Notes under the pieces: generated by a model | Database searches by the model: none | What the model was told of the DNA's origin: nothing | What the model saw: the letters and a program-made list of their open reading frames with translations, nothing else | Assembly (NCBI GenBank): GCA_963556145.1 | Contig: OY744469.1 | Coordinates: 1,116,001 to 1,180,000 of the forward strand | Length of the DNA: 64,000 bases | Source of the DNA: Hygrocybe punicea | Taxonomy: Eukaryota; Basidiomycota; Agaricomycetes; Agaricales; Hygrophoraceae | Direction: 5' to 3' | Program-made: the position numbers and the translations under genes | Shown here: in pieces, positions 9,736 to 23,228 of the stretch | How positions within the stretch are numbered: the first letter of the stretch is position 1 | How the letters are laid out: every line of letters begins with the position of its first letter

Positions 9736-12700
9736 CTACTGAAGTTTTTCTGTAAGAGACTGAATGAATGAGTTGACATCTTCTGGGAGCTGCATCTGTG
9801 CATCATCGTAAGTCTCCAACTCATGAAGCTCCTGACCCCAATCCAGACCATCCGTAAAATTGAGACCTCTTCCCTGCTGAATGGAATACTTCAAAAGTTG
9901 AAGGGCTTCCATTAATTCAGGTGAAATGCGATTCCGTCGTGCAGTCATAGTTTCCTTGCTTGACGAAAACACTCTTTCACAAGGCACTGCCGAAGCTTGT
10001 ATCGGTAAAATGTCCATGGCGAGAGAAAAAATTCTCGGATAGCGAAGTTGATTTTCCTTGTCCAACTATGTTTAGCATGAAATGGATACATCTGTCATCG
10101 GCCTCACATACCTGCCAGTATGTCAGACTCTTTGTTGTTGGCTGTGTATCGCGAAGGTAAGCTGCGGCCTCGACTTCTATTGCCCGTTGCACAACTGAGT
10201 GACCTCGAATACGGTTGAGGCCGAGGATGTCTCTCGCAGTGGGACGTGGCAGGACTGCAGGTGGTTCTGCATTTACTACAGGGCCCTCGGTTCCAGTAGT
10301 AGGGTCATACGGGCGAAGCTATGTAAGATAGAGTAATTCAGGTGATAAAAGCGGAAATATTATTGGTACATACGGCATTAATAAATAAATCTTTGGCCCA
10401 ATCAACTCGCTCTGGCATGTACTCCTCGAGCCACGTCAATTTGATGGATGGATCTAGAACTGGAAAAAAACCGTCAGCAAAAGCAAAAAATTAGTTAGAT
10501 ACAGACTCATGGCCAGTGTGTAAGCAGGGACCATGTCCGTTCGGCTACTATATAATTCAAGTTTGTCGATCCCCTTCTGGACGATTTCAGAAGTTTCCGG
10601 ATTCTGCTCTTGATGTACTTTCCAGACATTGAGCATCGCTTCAAATGCAGGTACGGCGTGACATAATGTTGGAGTCTTCTCATGTGATAACATTTGTTGG
10701 AAGGCATGTGGAATCTGACAATGATAATACATTATATAGAAAAGGAACAATCAAATACACTCACCTGGAGAATAGATTGAAATTTTCGAAGAGCGTTCCA
10801 GTCGGAATCACGGAGCTGGAACTTGTGCAGTTCAGAAAATTCCCGGCTTTCGAGGAAGGTGTCAAGAACCTAGATAACCACGTCAAATATTGGCCACGAA
10901 ATAAAAAATAAAAAATACCTCTTGAAGATCAATGGCTCATTCAATCATGAGTAATGTTGAAGACCACCTCACTTCCATGTCACGCAGAAGCTGAAGTTCC
11001 TTCTGCTCTAATCTCTCAAACAAGGATGAAAAATACTGTCGGCGCAGAGAAGATGATCGGATCTAGTATAAATTAATGTTTTCGCATCAAAAGGTAAGTT
11101 CCTGCACAAGATAGCAAGAGAGAGACATACTGCATGAATGAGAGATCGGACAGTTGCAATTGGATCTCGGTCAATCCCTTCCAAGAAGTTTGCAGGGTAA
11201 AAGTCGTCAGCGGTTTCAGCCACATAGTCGAGATTGGTGATTGCCGCTAGCACAGCCTTGCAAGCAAGGTTGACGATGTGGGGGAAACATCTGGAGGTAA
11301 AGAGTATTAGTACTTATGGTGCAGCAACAAAATCATGTCACCTACCTAATTCGACACTCAATTTTGTCAAATTTGATTTTCCGTCGCCGAAGTTCACGCT
11401 CTAATATGGCCATGAACGTATCATTGTTTGAGGCATTGTCGAGGGTAATCCATCCAATCTGAGAGGATGAGGGTCAACGAGAATACGAAGAAACTTTGAA
11501 TATTGAATACCTTGTGAGTAATCATAAGCCGATCAGTAACGTATATGAATACATGGGCGAGATGCTCGCCATCATGTCGCCCAGGAACACGATGAAATCC
11601 CACCAAGTCGGAACGTAATCTGAGAATGTGTTGACGGCCAGTGGGGGTTTCTTCAGTATGCGATTGGATCCAATGAGCCGTGATAGCCATGAAAGGAGAA
11701 CGATTCGGATCGGACCACATATCCATTGTGAATGAAATCTTCCCTAATGAGTGCTGTTCCTTTATTAACAAGAATAGTCAAAATGCAGGTAGCAGCCGCT
11801 CTGACCTGCATGTCTTTACTTAGTTGATCTAAATGTTCTTGAAGCGTCTCTTCAATGCATTTACGGATCGTAGTCCTGCCAGGAATATCCGACTCCCGAA
11901 GTTCTTCTCGAAGCATGAGGAAAATTGCCCGCAGATGCGGTGATTCGACAACATTGATTGACTAAAATAATGATATCTCATCAATACAGGAATATAAAAC
12001 AATCGAAAAATATACCTGATCATCGCCGACAATGAACTCGATGATTGCGTCAACGAAAGCTTCCCTCGAGTACGATGTGCGTTCTTGCGGCATCCATCCC
12101 GTTGGTTGCCCTTTACCCTTTCGATATCCATCCAGGGCAGCCTGGGCACTCTTTGCCTTTATCTTGATGCCCAACTCGTCACAACCAGACACCCAAACAT
12201 TCATGTGTTCCTCTATCAAGTGACGGCGAATAGTCCCGGTGGATGTCTTGACACTAAATTTGGTAATCTTATAGCTTGGATTCGTTGCATGGATATTTCT
12301 ATTTAAGTCGTTCAGCATCATATAATAACTAGGATGTGGAAACACATACCCGCAGAACATGCAACTATACTGGTTTCCCATCTTTTCGAAGAAAGTCCAC
12401 ACGTCCGATGCAATGTGACGAGACTTGTTGCCTGTGGGACCATTCGTTCGCGATGAACGAGTTGCCGGATTTGCTGCAGGTGGCCGTGGGTTATGGTTGG
12501 ATTCTGACCCACTAGACTTAGAGCTGGACGTTAACACCGGCGACACCGGCGACGTTGGTGAGGACATGGACGTAGCAGTTGCTAGGTCAAAGAGTGGGAG
12601 TGAAGGTTGCTGTGAAGTTGAGGCTTGTGGAGGTGAAAGTGAGGTGAAGGGACCATCACTGGGAGAACTCGATGGTAATCGGAATGTGACTTGTCGAATG

Positions 12701-13188
12701 GGTATGATTGGGCTGCCAGAAGAGAATAAGTTGGGTGGGTTGTGAGAAGAAGCTGCGACAGGCGTCTTCCTTTGTTGACGACGACGGCGTGAGCAAGGAG
12801 ATGGTGTAAATAGAATATCGACAGCTGCTGCTGCATTGTTTGGGTCATTAGCTTTTGCAGAAAGAATCCTTCGCCGAGCACAGTCCAATATCGCAGGCCC
12901 CACCTGTCGAATCGGTGTAATGGCTGGGATGGTAGGTCTTGATAGAAAGCCAGGACCAAAGGGATCGTCGATGTCTACTTCAACGGCCTTACCCTTTCCT
13001 TTGTCTCAATGGATCGCTTCAGGAGTTGGAGTGGACGGTTGAGGTACTGGATATGTATGAGTATGTCAGCACCGTATATGAGTGGGTTTAAAAGTGAAAT
13101 ATCTACCTTGAATTCGGAAGGATGTTTGAAGCGCGCCATTTGCAAAGGCAGTCGTCTTGGACTTTTTGGCTCCACGTCGAGGAGGCAT
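9736..13188 (-). CDS. hAT-family transposase, nearly complete, one early stop
   Basis: DNA transposase of the hAT superfamily in many exons with about 50-nt introns. From the ATG at 13188 (MPPRRGAKKSKTT) come a Ser/Pro-rich N-terminus, then a BED-like finger region (YSCMFCGYVF ... TGTIRRHLIEEH) at about 12180-12400, the first catalytic-Asp strand (ISFTMDMWSDPNRSPFMAIT) near 11700, the second (GWITLDNASNNDTF) near 11430, CFPHIVNLACKAVL near 11270, and the C-terminal dimerisation region with AVPCERVFSSSKETMTARRN near 9960. The stop is at 9736. A TGA at 13006-13008 (AIH-stop-DKGKGK) breaks exon 2, again plausibly a former CGA. Apart from this it looks intact, so it was probably active recently. 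Terminal repeats for this gene were not identified with certainty; the ends at 4104 and 15687 are candidates. Confidence 0.85.
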
Positions 13189-13249
13189 ATTGGTCTAAAG
13201 AGTTATGCAAAGTTCAGTCGAATATATGATGACTGACGTGAATTTCAAT

Positions 13250-14400
13250 TTAACGGACCTCCAGACACGATAGCTTTCCAAGGGTGTAACCGATCTCAAT
13301 CAAGACGTATTGCAACTTGTGTGCATGCTGTATGACTATTGTCCTGCCATGAACGCTACTAACAATTACATTTCTCCTGTACAACGTGGTGAATAAGTTG
13401 AAGATGCAGACGTAACCGGGTGAGTTTGATGGTGGATGTATGAAATACACATGAAATACAAATTATTGGTAAAAGTACAATAGAAAAAATATGAACGTCT
13501 CAGTAGTGGCAAAGGGAAAAAAATGTGGAGATTAAAAAAACACGGTGCTAAGCGAAACAGCATGCAGACACATGTATCGAGGGTGTGGTCTTGATCTGTT
13601 CCTTGTGTCAAACGGGCAGATCCTGGTGCAAGATATGAATAGGATGACAACCCATTGCGAAGAGGGGGATAAGTCAACGTACCCAGAGCCGGGGAAGCAA
13701 AGAGTAGGGGGAAGACGACGCCAGCCATAGCAAAATGGCAGATAAGAACCTCAGTGTCGGCATCGGCAGATAACACAACCAGGAAGGAACATCTCCCTAT
13801 GATTCAATCAAGGGGAGAAGAGAGACAAGAATCTCCCTATGATTCAATCAAGGGGAGATGAAGAGAAAAGACTTAGAATGGCGCTCAACAGTAACTCGAT
13901 CATGTGACCGTGAGACTTGAGCTTCACCATACTGTGACCGTAAGAGCCTTATGTTCTTCTCAACCATCTTTGCCAGTGCCGAGCACCAGCAAAGACTTGT
14001 CCCCGTCGCTTTCTACCATCTTTGCCAGTGCTGAGCACCGCAAAGTCTCGTCCCTGTTGTCTCTGCATCTCCCTGTCTTCGGCCTTCATCATCTTATTTT
14101 CTGGTCCATATTTCACGTCCTTCCATCTGTTTCACTAGTGCTGGGCACTCAAACTTTTCACAAGTCATCGCCTTTTCCTATCCCCCTGTGTACTGGGGGT
14201 GTCTCGACATCTTCTACCTGTGGTCTCTCTCATAATACTTGCAATTATTTGCGTGTTGCACTTGGTGATTTCGTGTCAGCCTGCATGTAGCAACATCCTC
14301 ACATTCTCCCTGTAGACAACTCGGTTGAGGGCATCAGCGGAATATATTGGACATTTGCCCTGGACTATTTGTTTTTTCAAGGTGAGTCAGTCGAACCCTG
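13250..14400. other. Region without a recognised gene; two small tandem duplications
   Basis: A 28-base sequence starting ATCTCCCTATGATTC is present twice at a 40-base period (13791-13818 and 13831-13858). A second duplication starting ACCATCTTTGCCAGTGC is repeated at 13963 and 14015, a 52-base period. Open frames exist on both strands (minus 13366-13776, plus 13904-14290) but I recognise no domain. The duplications suggest LTR or transposon-edge debris. Confidence 0.5.
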
Positions 14401-14411
14401 CATTGCAAAAA

Positions 14412-15265
14412 ATGATGTCTAATTTTGATGGGACTAGCCTACTCTCCCACCTGCAAGGACCATTCTCTCCTTCGTGGTGGAACATGATTTTGTCAAACAA
14501 ATTTTGTCCTGGTGCGAGTATTCGGAGTCGAGGATGTAATCATGATGGCAGTCAACAATCTCAGTGAGAGCAGTTATATTTCTCGAATAGCAATAATTAT
14601 TCTGATTTCTTTCATCTTATGGTTCTCTTGCACGCTCCAAGGCTATCGACATGGCATTGGAGACAACAATTTAGCCCTTGCCATGTACAACCTCTGCTCG
14701 ACAATGGATCCCCTTTGGAACTCTTTGATGGTTGGAGGGTTTAAAGATAGCGGTAAACTATCACTCATCGATTCTTTAGCTGGCGAACTCGGTCTTGATA
14801 TCTATGTCGTCAGCCTTTCTTGAAGCTGAATCCTAGCATAAGTACTGCATAAGTGATAATACTTTGACGACGTTAATGGGATATGTTTCAATCAGGCAAG
14901 TCGCTTTCTCGCATGGCTATACATTTACGTGCTCCGTCAGTTGTGACATTATGTCCACCTATGAACGCAACTGAAACTACTCACACTTCAAGGCTACGTC
15001 TGTGTGGACTCTTAAACAGCCTCGATGGTGTCACTGCTGCTGAAGTCAGGTATGTCGACCCTCCAAATAAAATAAAATAAAATAAAAGTAAAAATTAGGA
15101 GACATAATTTTGCTGCCTCTTATTTGCTACAACGAACCACATCGAGTGTCTGGATCCAGCGAAACTGGACATTTGGGTCAACAGAACGAACGCAAGCCAA
15201 GAGTGTCTTCAAATGGCTTCCCTTACAAACCCTCTCGCATCTCAGTAACGCCTGAAGCATTGACA
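14412..15265 (+). pseudogene. BCS1-like AAA-ATPase, heavily decayed
   Basis: BCS1 is a mitochondrial AAA-ATPase for Rieske protein insertion; agarics carry many BCS1-like genes. From MMSNFDGTSLLSHLQGPFSP the text runs to FCPGASIRSRG. It then continues in another frame with VNNLSESSYISRIAII, a hydrophobic helix, and STMDPLWNSL. A large internal deletion joins this directly to the P-loop region, which reads DSGKLSLIDSLAGELGLDIY; the GxxGxGKT motif is lost. Later frames hold LRLCGLLNSLDGV and ATTNHIECLDPA ... LDIWV, matching the second half of the AAA core. With at least three frame changes, stops and a destroyed Walker A it cannot make a working enzyme. Confidence 0.75.
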
Positions 15266-15539
15266 ACGTGAGCTTCTTTCTATAGGTCAGATTTAATGGC
15301 TCAATGTTTCATCTCTTCAGTATCAAATGGTGACTGTTACAAGTTACGATACGACATGGTTGTTCATCAAGGTAATTGAGACTATGTAGATGCAATAATT
15401 ATTCAGTATTATTATATTTTACACCAAAATCTATCCTTCATTAGCACAGCAGTCGTCTGGTGATGTTTTGAGCCTTTGGCAATGCCAGAAAACCAGTTGC
15501 GAGCCAGCAAACACTCCGGAAACCTCGAAATCATTATAT

Positions 15540-15687
15540 TTCCTAATTTGGAAATTTTGTAACGGCTCAAACGGCTAGCCACGGCTAAGCCGAGGTTTAA
15601 CCGTTAGCCGTAGCAATGGCTCGGCTCGGCTAATCATCGGCTCGGCTCAATTGGCTAACGGTTTCGGACCGAGCCGTGGCAATACTA
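15540..15687. repeat. TIR-like end with CGGCTCGG / CGGCTAACGG subterminal repeats (right)
   Basis: The mirror image of 4104-4215. Read on the minus strand it starts TAGTATTGCCACGGCTCGG and carries the same CGGCTAAC and CGGCTCGG repeats, with an inner AAATTTCC / GGAAAT motif. Flanking TA is shared. No longer target duplication is visible when the two outer flanks are compared. Confidence 0.6.
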
Positions 15688-15853
15688 GTCCTGGCCATGT
15701 TGGGCACAAGTTTGCAAAGTAGGTGACGACATAGTGGAAGTTTCCCATGTATAAACATGTTCATAGTACAATACATGGAATGGGATTGACGGGCATCTTT
15801 GGTACATAAGAGAAATCACTATTGCAGAAGGGGACCAGCATATCACGAGAACG

Positions 15854-18800
15854 TTACATCGGCGCATACCCTTCATCCCACTCATCGGCCTCCCAGTTAT
15901 CCTCACCGTCCTCTGGTCCCAAGTCCTCATCCTCGTCTGTTTCCCCATTTTCGTCATCATCGTTGTCCACGTCTACATCATTGACATATCCATAGTCGTG
16001 TTCTTCATCAGAATCACCTTGATCTAAATCTTCATTGTAGTTTTCTTCATCATCGTCTCCAAGTTCAATTACCCCCCCTTCGACAGCGTCATTGAAAGCT
16101 TGGCCATCCTCAGGTTCATCGTCATTTCCCAAGTTGTCTTCATGCACCTGATCGTCGTCATGGTCTTGTGATTGTTGTCTGTCTGATGAGGGCCATGTTG
16201 ATTTATGGCCAATGCCGCTGCCAAGGTACCGCATGAACATGTCGTGGTCAACAAACCTTTATATGGCATGTGAGCATGATGATGGGTCGGAAGTGAGTCA
16301 CATACATAGAAACATAGTAATACACCCAATCCTCGTCGTTCTCGCTGGGCTGGCGAGCAATGGATGGCCCAAGGAGATCGGATGTATGGCCATATGCAAA
16401 TGCAGGTATGAGGTGTACACCTCGAACGACCTCATTTGGATCCAGGAATCCAAATGCATCGATAGTGTTTGATGGTAGAAATCCCAAGCGATGAAGCCAC
16501 CTTGCCTCAAAACCTGTCGGATGAGTGAGGTCTCAGCCAAACCACCTTACCCACAGAAAATCCATTTTCTGCGTCTCTGGTGATCTTGAATTTGGGCCAA
16601 CATGGCGCACCTGGGCATGAAAGATACCAATGATCCGAGCATACCAATAGGGATGAGGATCATTGTCATCATCTGGGTCTTCGTGTGACAAAACCATTAC
16701 ATCGGAATGAGTGCGAGGATTAAGAGAATCTTGAGAGCGCCGCAAATCATAGGTGGTGTAATTAATTCAGAGAACCTTATGTCAATATAACCGGTTGTTG
16801 ACGAAGATCACCGAGGCCCATTCATCGTCTGAAAATGTCTGCTCATCACCGTCAAAACTAGTACCTGAGAGGCGGCTCAGGATATGGTCCTTGAGTCGGG
16901 GCAGAAACTCCTATAGTGGCATATTAAAATCAATTATATCAACGAGACAATCTACACACTGTTGTTGCTGGATCGCCTTGATTTGCTGTGAGCCAGCTGG
17001 TGATGTTTTCAGCATGGTGTATAGCCTCCGATACATGGTAGTGGGCCGTAGGCATTGTATATGGCAGTGGATCTGACTCCTCGAATGGCACAGCAGCGTT
17101 GCGCCGCTGTTTCTTGCTTGATGAGGTTGAGGGACCATCAGCTCTGAGTTTTGCCCTTGCAGCTGCTTGGCTTCAGATGCGAATTTTCCGTAAGATTCGC
17201 TCACGACGCTGGTGCTTGGTGATCTGCCATTCGAACTGAACTTTGTTGGTACGTGCATAGAAACGTTTAACTCGTCAATGTTCAAGCTCTCCCTTGAGCT
17301 GGGATCAGCGAGATCATATAATTTGATTCAGAACATACCACTTGCGTATTGTAGTTGTCCGTCGTCCCATAACACCAGATTGCCATGAGATAGTCACCAA
17401 GTGCATGCAACTTGTACGTAAAAAGGTTGAAAGTCTTGGCCTTTGGTTCGCTTCATGCATTTTCCTTTTCCTTTCCCTTTCCCTTTCCCTTTCCCTTTCC
17501 CTTTCCCTTTCCCTTTCCCTTTCCCTTTCCCTTTCCCTTTCCCTTTCCCTTTCCCTTCGATGATCCTTTCCCTCTCATTGCTGCATTACGCCATCCTCGT
17601 GCAGCCTCCTCTCGTGGAAGCTCACGCGTGTTGAATGCTGCGCAGGTTTTGCTGACAAATTCACGTAGAATCCGGCCGAGTTCTGTTGTGGTTGCATCAA
17701 ATAATGCAAGGGTCTTCTCAGTATGCAAGCGAAGCTTGGCATGTGCATGCCACATTGCAAGGACGAACAGCAAATCTAGAACGATTTCATTGTGAGGTGA
17801 AGGCAGCAATCCCTCAAAAACTGGTATTGAGCACTGTGGAAGTACATATTAATGGATAATCTCATAATGGCGACGGAACCACACCTGCAGCAAGTCTTCA
17901 AAATCCCGACCAGCCAGCTTCTTCATGGCAGATGCATTCTTACTAAAGCGACGTATTGTTGTTCGTCCAAATGTGGGTACTTGCCGGAACCTTTTGCCAT
18001 GTTGGAACATTAGTTGCATATGAATCCTCATCGTTTAAGAAAAGAATAAATACCGTTGATTTAAATTCTGAATTGCATCATTTCCAGATGCATAAAGAAG
18101 CCGGATAAGGTGTGTGAAAACTGCTTTCCAAATGCCCAGCTCAAATTCATGAAGTAAGTTGGGTACGAACATTGTGTAGAAGTTGAAATCAAGTCCTGAG
18201 AAAGCCGCAGAAAAAGCATTCTGAATAAGGCTCTCGTCAGTATGTTGAATTATAACCAAAATATGTTATCTCACCAGGACAGGAACAGACGATGTCATTC
18301 CAAGTACCCCGCTCAACAGCCTTTCCAACAAGAGAGTACCCCTTTTCAAAAATCCATGTACGAACCATCTTAATGTTGTTCCATCTATGTGCGTCATCTT
18401 TGCGTGTTTTATTATGCCGTTGCCTATCTGCTGTTGTACCTAAAGCATCGATTTGATCCTTTTGAATAAGACAACGTGGGCATGGACATTTCCCGAGTGA
18501 TTTGATTGATGTGAGAAGCACTCTAATGCCAGACTTGTTAATAAGGACCAGTACCTGCGATTATCCTGTGGGGAACTTACTTTTCAGGGTAGTCAGCAGA
18601 ATAGGTGAAAAATCGAGGAAACACACGGCGTAGTATACCATCGGCACATTTGATAATGATTCCATGCACATACGCATGCATGAAAGTGGGGTCGAGTAGA
18701 AGGGCCCAGATTTTGTGCATGAGTTCTCGTTTCAGGAAAGTAAGGACCGCTGCAGTCGCACTTTGACCAAATATAGATTGATAGACATCTTGTATTGTAT

Positions 18801-20228
18801 CGGGGAGCTGTTTTATATACATCAGGTCAAGTTTGGTATATGGATGAGACGGACATACCGAAGGGATATATGCCAGGTGGTGGGCCACAAATGATGTCGG
18901 TTTACCTCGTGTGTACTTGGATTGATTGCCAAAAAATGCATAGATTGGCCACAGGGATGCGGTTCCAAAGCTGGCCAAATGTGTCGCATCGGACCAGACC
19001 ATGATAGCGGCAATGGTTGTCTCTAAAGTACAGCCCGACTTCTGATTTTTGGCCATTATTGTGACATGTTCGTCTAAGAAGGCATCAGAGTTGTACAGCT
19101 CGCTGATGACACGCTGGGGAGGCTTATGGTCAGGTTGCCAAAAGAGTCGGAATGGTGTATAGTGGAATGCTTTTGCTGTCGTGTCTTGAAAAGCGGCCTT
19201 GACGACTTCAAGTAAGCGGCGATATAATACGCCCTTGACCTCGAATTGAGGTGCAGTGTCTTCTGAGCGATTTTTGACGTGAGTAGCTGGTAACCGTAAA
19301 AACACCGACGTCTCATTCCAGCCATCTTTGATTGACAAGTCCGGATGATCTGCGTACACGTCAAGCCTGTCCAACTCCCGTTTTGCACTGAAGTCGGCAA
19401 GGTGGCTGGTGTTAAAATCCTCAGCAAGGATAACATTGTTGACCAAAGAGTCTAAATCTGCAATGGATTTGGAACTAGTTCCACCATAAAACCAGTCCAT
19501 GAGCCGAAATGTCGTCGCATTTTGGAAGGGTGTGAAGATATTGTCAATTGCACCCGAGAACGATGACACTAATCCTGACCACCAGTTATGATCTGTGTGC
19601 CCAGCTGTAGCCAACCCAGGACTATCACAGAGAACGTCTAATGAGATGTCCACATCTGGCTCCGAAGACGGCATGTTCGGATACACTCTATAAAGTCCAA
19701 ATTCGTTTCGTTCTGTTTCAATGAAAGTTGGTGCAAATGGTTGTTCTGGGGATGGTTCGCGAGGCTGTGGTGCTTGAACTGGTTCTGGGAGAGGGCGTGG
19801 AATTGGTGCAGGCATGTGGGGCAACTGTACCGATGAATATGGAAGGTGATCTTTGAAACGTCTAGGAAACCTGCGGCGATGGCCAGATGAGGTTGCTGGG
19901 ATTTGAAATTCCATATGAACATCTACATCAACCTCGGGAAGTGGTGCTTCATCGATGATCTATGATGTCGCAATACATCAAGCAACTTGAATTCGCAAGG
20001 AGCATGTCTTACCTCATGGTTCCTTCCAGCCAAAGCCTGAGACTCTCGGGCAACATCATCTGCCTGTCTGCGTGCTATTTTGGCTGCACGTCTATGCTCA
20101 AGCCGGTCTTCTTGTTCCTGGAGAAGCTGTGTGATCTTTGGACGAGCTTTTGCACATGTGTTCCGGTGCTTGGTGAGTCCCTGGTTGTTCTTGAATTGCT
20201 GTTTACATGAAGAGCAGATCAAAGCCAT
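15854..20228 (-). pseudogene. Plavaka-like transposase with N-terminal C2H2 finger
   Basis: A multi-exon transposase-like gene of the Plavaka group (CACTA-related, fungal). The start at 20228 (MALICSSCKQQFKNNQGLTKH) gives a C2H2 finger at once. Then follow a Pro-rich linker, DHNWWSGLVSSF (near 19560), a long central exon with KNQKSGCTLETTIAAIMVWS and the cysteine pair in LGKCPCPRCLIQKDQ (near 18480), and FVPNLLHEFELGIWKAVFTH (near 18150). The GK repeat comes next, then YKLHALGDY, TTDNYNTQ, GELEH-stop-RVKRFYARTNK, LDPNEVVRGVHLIPAF (near 16420) and an acidic tail ending at 15854. TGA codons occur at 17275-17277 and in IRI-stop-SQ near 17172, where arginine is expected. The order and content of domains are otherwise complete. 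It is head to head with the DUF6698 gene, starts 176 bases apart. Confidence 0.75.
17456..17557. repeat. Hexanucleotide repeat (CCCTTT)n encoding Gly-Lys
   Basis: About sixteen nearly perfect CCCTTT units. On the coding (minus) strand they stay in frame and give an uninterrupted run of Gly-Lys dipeptides in the linker before the YKLHALGDY block of the transposase. Family members often have a short basic Gly/Lys linker here; this looks like a slippage expansion. Confidence 0.85.
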
Positions 20229-22597
20229 GAAAAAAAGGAGTACAAGCCAATTTCTATAAGCCATTCCCTTGCTTGGGGAATGTTGACGGTGACCAGCCTG
20301 ATATCTTCATGTCACATGACTCAGATGACTTCGACGCGTCAGAGTTCAATTGCAAGATATCACATAACCTCATTCCTCATTTCCTTACCACACCTTGCCT
20401 GACTATGGTCCGTACTCAAAACTCGGATTCTGAAGGCCAGCAAACCATGGAATCGAGGTCTCCACCACAAAAACGCAAGCGTTCATTATTTCAAGCATTA
20501 GATTCCAAGAACAGGAAGAAAGCTAAGTGCGCGCTCTGAGCTTCTTAGACAGCAAGAAGAATCTAACAAGCTTTTAGATCCAATCAACTTGACCCGTACA
20601 TCAAACTTGCTCGCTGGCTCAGCCGGAGTTATGATCCATTCCTCTACTTTTACTCAGTTTTCGAATTAGGCATCCAATCCGACAATCCAGACCCAGTTAG
20701 TGAGAATGAAGAACATGAGGAGATCACGTAAACCCCATTTACTCTCTGATTCCATTATTATTAAAAAATCTTCAGTCTCAGTCCCAAACGCCGTCAGCAA
20801 TACATACATGTATACAACATCATTGCGAAGTCAATTCCAGGGTTTACTAGTATGCTGCGCAAGTTCAAAAAGTACCCCGAGAAGCTCGAAGAGCTTGCAA
20901 AGATTGTGAGTGATTTTATATAGTGCATATATGCACCTTTGTTACTGAGCGGAATGCTAACTTGGCAAACAGATGACCCAGGCCCTTGGAAACGCACGAT
21001 CTGATGACTGTGGGAGTTTACGAGAAGACGGTCTCGCTTATGTTGCACTGGACAGTCTTGGGAAGGTGCTCCAGCCTCCAATCCCCGCAAAAAGTGGCAA
21101 AACCGGCATACGAGGCTTCAACCACCAGACCCTAGGCCGTTTATTGTGTCCAGTCAAGTATATAACCGACTTTGATGCTGATCCTGCAACGTATGCCACC
21201 TAGATCCCACCTGAACCAGCTAATTGTCGTTTTCCTCCAGATTCCTACAGAAACTAAGTGATGGGCGAAAGACTGTAACCGCAAGCAACTTTCCCCTGTT
21301 TCTATATGAAAACGGCATCTATTATCCTGCTGAAATGGACAAGGGCCTCTGCCGTGGTGCCCTGCTTGTCCGTGTACGTGGTTATCGTCATCTGTTTTTC
21401 GTTTTTGTATACCCGTTTTCCTTTGGTAGACATGGCGACATATCTTTACATCGCCATCATCTGCCGTAAGAGATGCACCTGGCACAGGACGTACCAAAGC
21501 CGGTCAGGCCAAGCTCAATGGCCTCGAAGCTGTTACACCGAGAACGATTGCGTATGCTGCTCTGCATGTACGTTTCATTCATCATTGCAAATAGCTTTGT
21601 TTATCTGTCAGTAGGCTCGTTGGTTCCTTTCTGCAGAGGATGATTGGCGTCTCGAGGTGTTTTGCGTGGGAAGTGTTTGAACAAATCCACACCAAGGGTT
21701 TCCGGAGTGCGTCGTTGATCGGGAAATTACCTTGTTGTCCTTTGGGAACAAGGATTTAGCTCTTCTATAACTCTGGGTTATTCCTGTTGGGTGGTGGGGT
21801 TGTGGTGTGAATCCTATCAAAGGTTAGCTTTGAAAGATACAACAAATACTTGACAATAATATAAGTCAGATGTATGACTTATAGAGGATGAGTGAACAGT
21901 GAGGTCTTCCCTACTAAAGGTAAAGACTTTGAGTGACAAGAGGTATGCAAGAGTATAAGCGGATAATAACTCAAGCAAGTATGAACAGTGTAAGATGAAT
22001 GAGTACAACAGTCAAGTATACAAGTAGCAAGTATACAATGAGCAGAGGTACAATAGAGATGAGCGATAGATTATGGACGATGGGTGATAGACAATGGGCG
22101 ATGGGCGATGTAACAGTAGATGTCAAACAAAAGGGAGGTGTGACGAAATACTATGTACAGAATGAATGAACTGAACAATAGGCAAGTAGAATTGATAATC
22201 AAGATATCGGACTTTATTCCGAAGCTTCAAACGCACATTGGCTACTAGTGCAGAATAAAGTACTGGGATATCTTTGGTGATGATCAATAGAACTTGAAAG
22301 AAAATGAATGTGACTGTACTACGTGACAGAACACAAAGAATATATATCAAACAAGTAATAAGGGAGTATCAATAAATCTGAGATTGATATCCTTAAACAA
22401 ATGAATGATGACTTGAACTGCAATTGGTATTTGGGTACTAGCTACTACCAAAGTAGGTAATACAAACAAATACAGAGGGGTGAATCAGAATCTGGGAGAG
22501 GGACTGTCCTGTGACTGGGCCTGTCAGATTAGGTGACTGAGCCATCTCCAGCAGAAACTGGGCTCTATATATACCTATTCTACAGCAAGAGTCATTC

Positions 22598-22947
22598 TGA
22601 GTCATAGAATGGTATATGAAATGGAGAGCATAGGTTATGACTCATAGGGAGTCATGTAGGGGGAGAGGCATAGGTTTATGACTCATAAGGAGTCATAATG
22701 ATGAAAGGCATGGGGGGTTATGACTCATAAGGAGTCATAAGAAAGGAAGGCATGGGTTTGTGACTCATACAGAGTCAATTAATGAGTCACATAGGTATTA
22801 TAATCAAAGGAGGGGGCATAATGAGTCAGAAATAGTCGTAATTAGTCATGGGTGGTCATAATGAGTCATGGGGGGTCATGAGTATGTCATAAGGGTCATA
22901 ATTTGACATGGATAGACCAATGAGTCACATTTGATGGGAGTGAGTCA
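22598..22947. promoter_or_regulatory. Cluster of ten TGASTCA (Gcn4/AP-1-type) heptamers
   Basis: Perfect TGACTCA or TGAGTCA starts at 22598, 22638, 22679, 22721, 22761, 22783, 22822, 22862, 22921 and 22941. This heptamer is the known binding site of Gcn4/Cpc1-type bZIP regulators. The cluster begins about 35 bases after a TATA-like box in the LTR-like insertion. Occupancy is inference. Confidence 0.5.
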
Positions 22948-23228
22948 TGTTGCTGGTCCAATCTTGGGTGTGTGAATCAAAGGCAAGGGCTGTGCCAGGG
23001 TATGCTTCTAGAATCATCTTCCTGAGGCTGTGCTTCTTGATCAATTGATGCCATGCCATGTGTGTATCCTTATCAGTTAAGAAAAAGATAAGATCAGGGC
23101 TGGGCTGTATTTGATCAATTGATATGAAATGTGATGTGCTTCTTGATCAGGGAATGATGGGTGGCATGTGTTATCTCTATGATTGGAGATAAGGATGTGG
23201 CTGTGCTTCTTGTGCTTCTTTGGCCTCT

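Noticed and set aside
13366..13776. Minus-strand frame with a hydrophobic N-terminus
   Set aside because: No recognisable family, lies in repeat-bearing spacer sequence, and has no intron or codon evidence for expression.
17456..17557. CCCTTT repeat as a telomeric tract
   Set aside because: The repeat lacks the TTAGGG pattern and lies in frame within a transposase exon.
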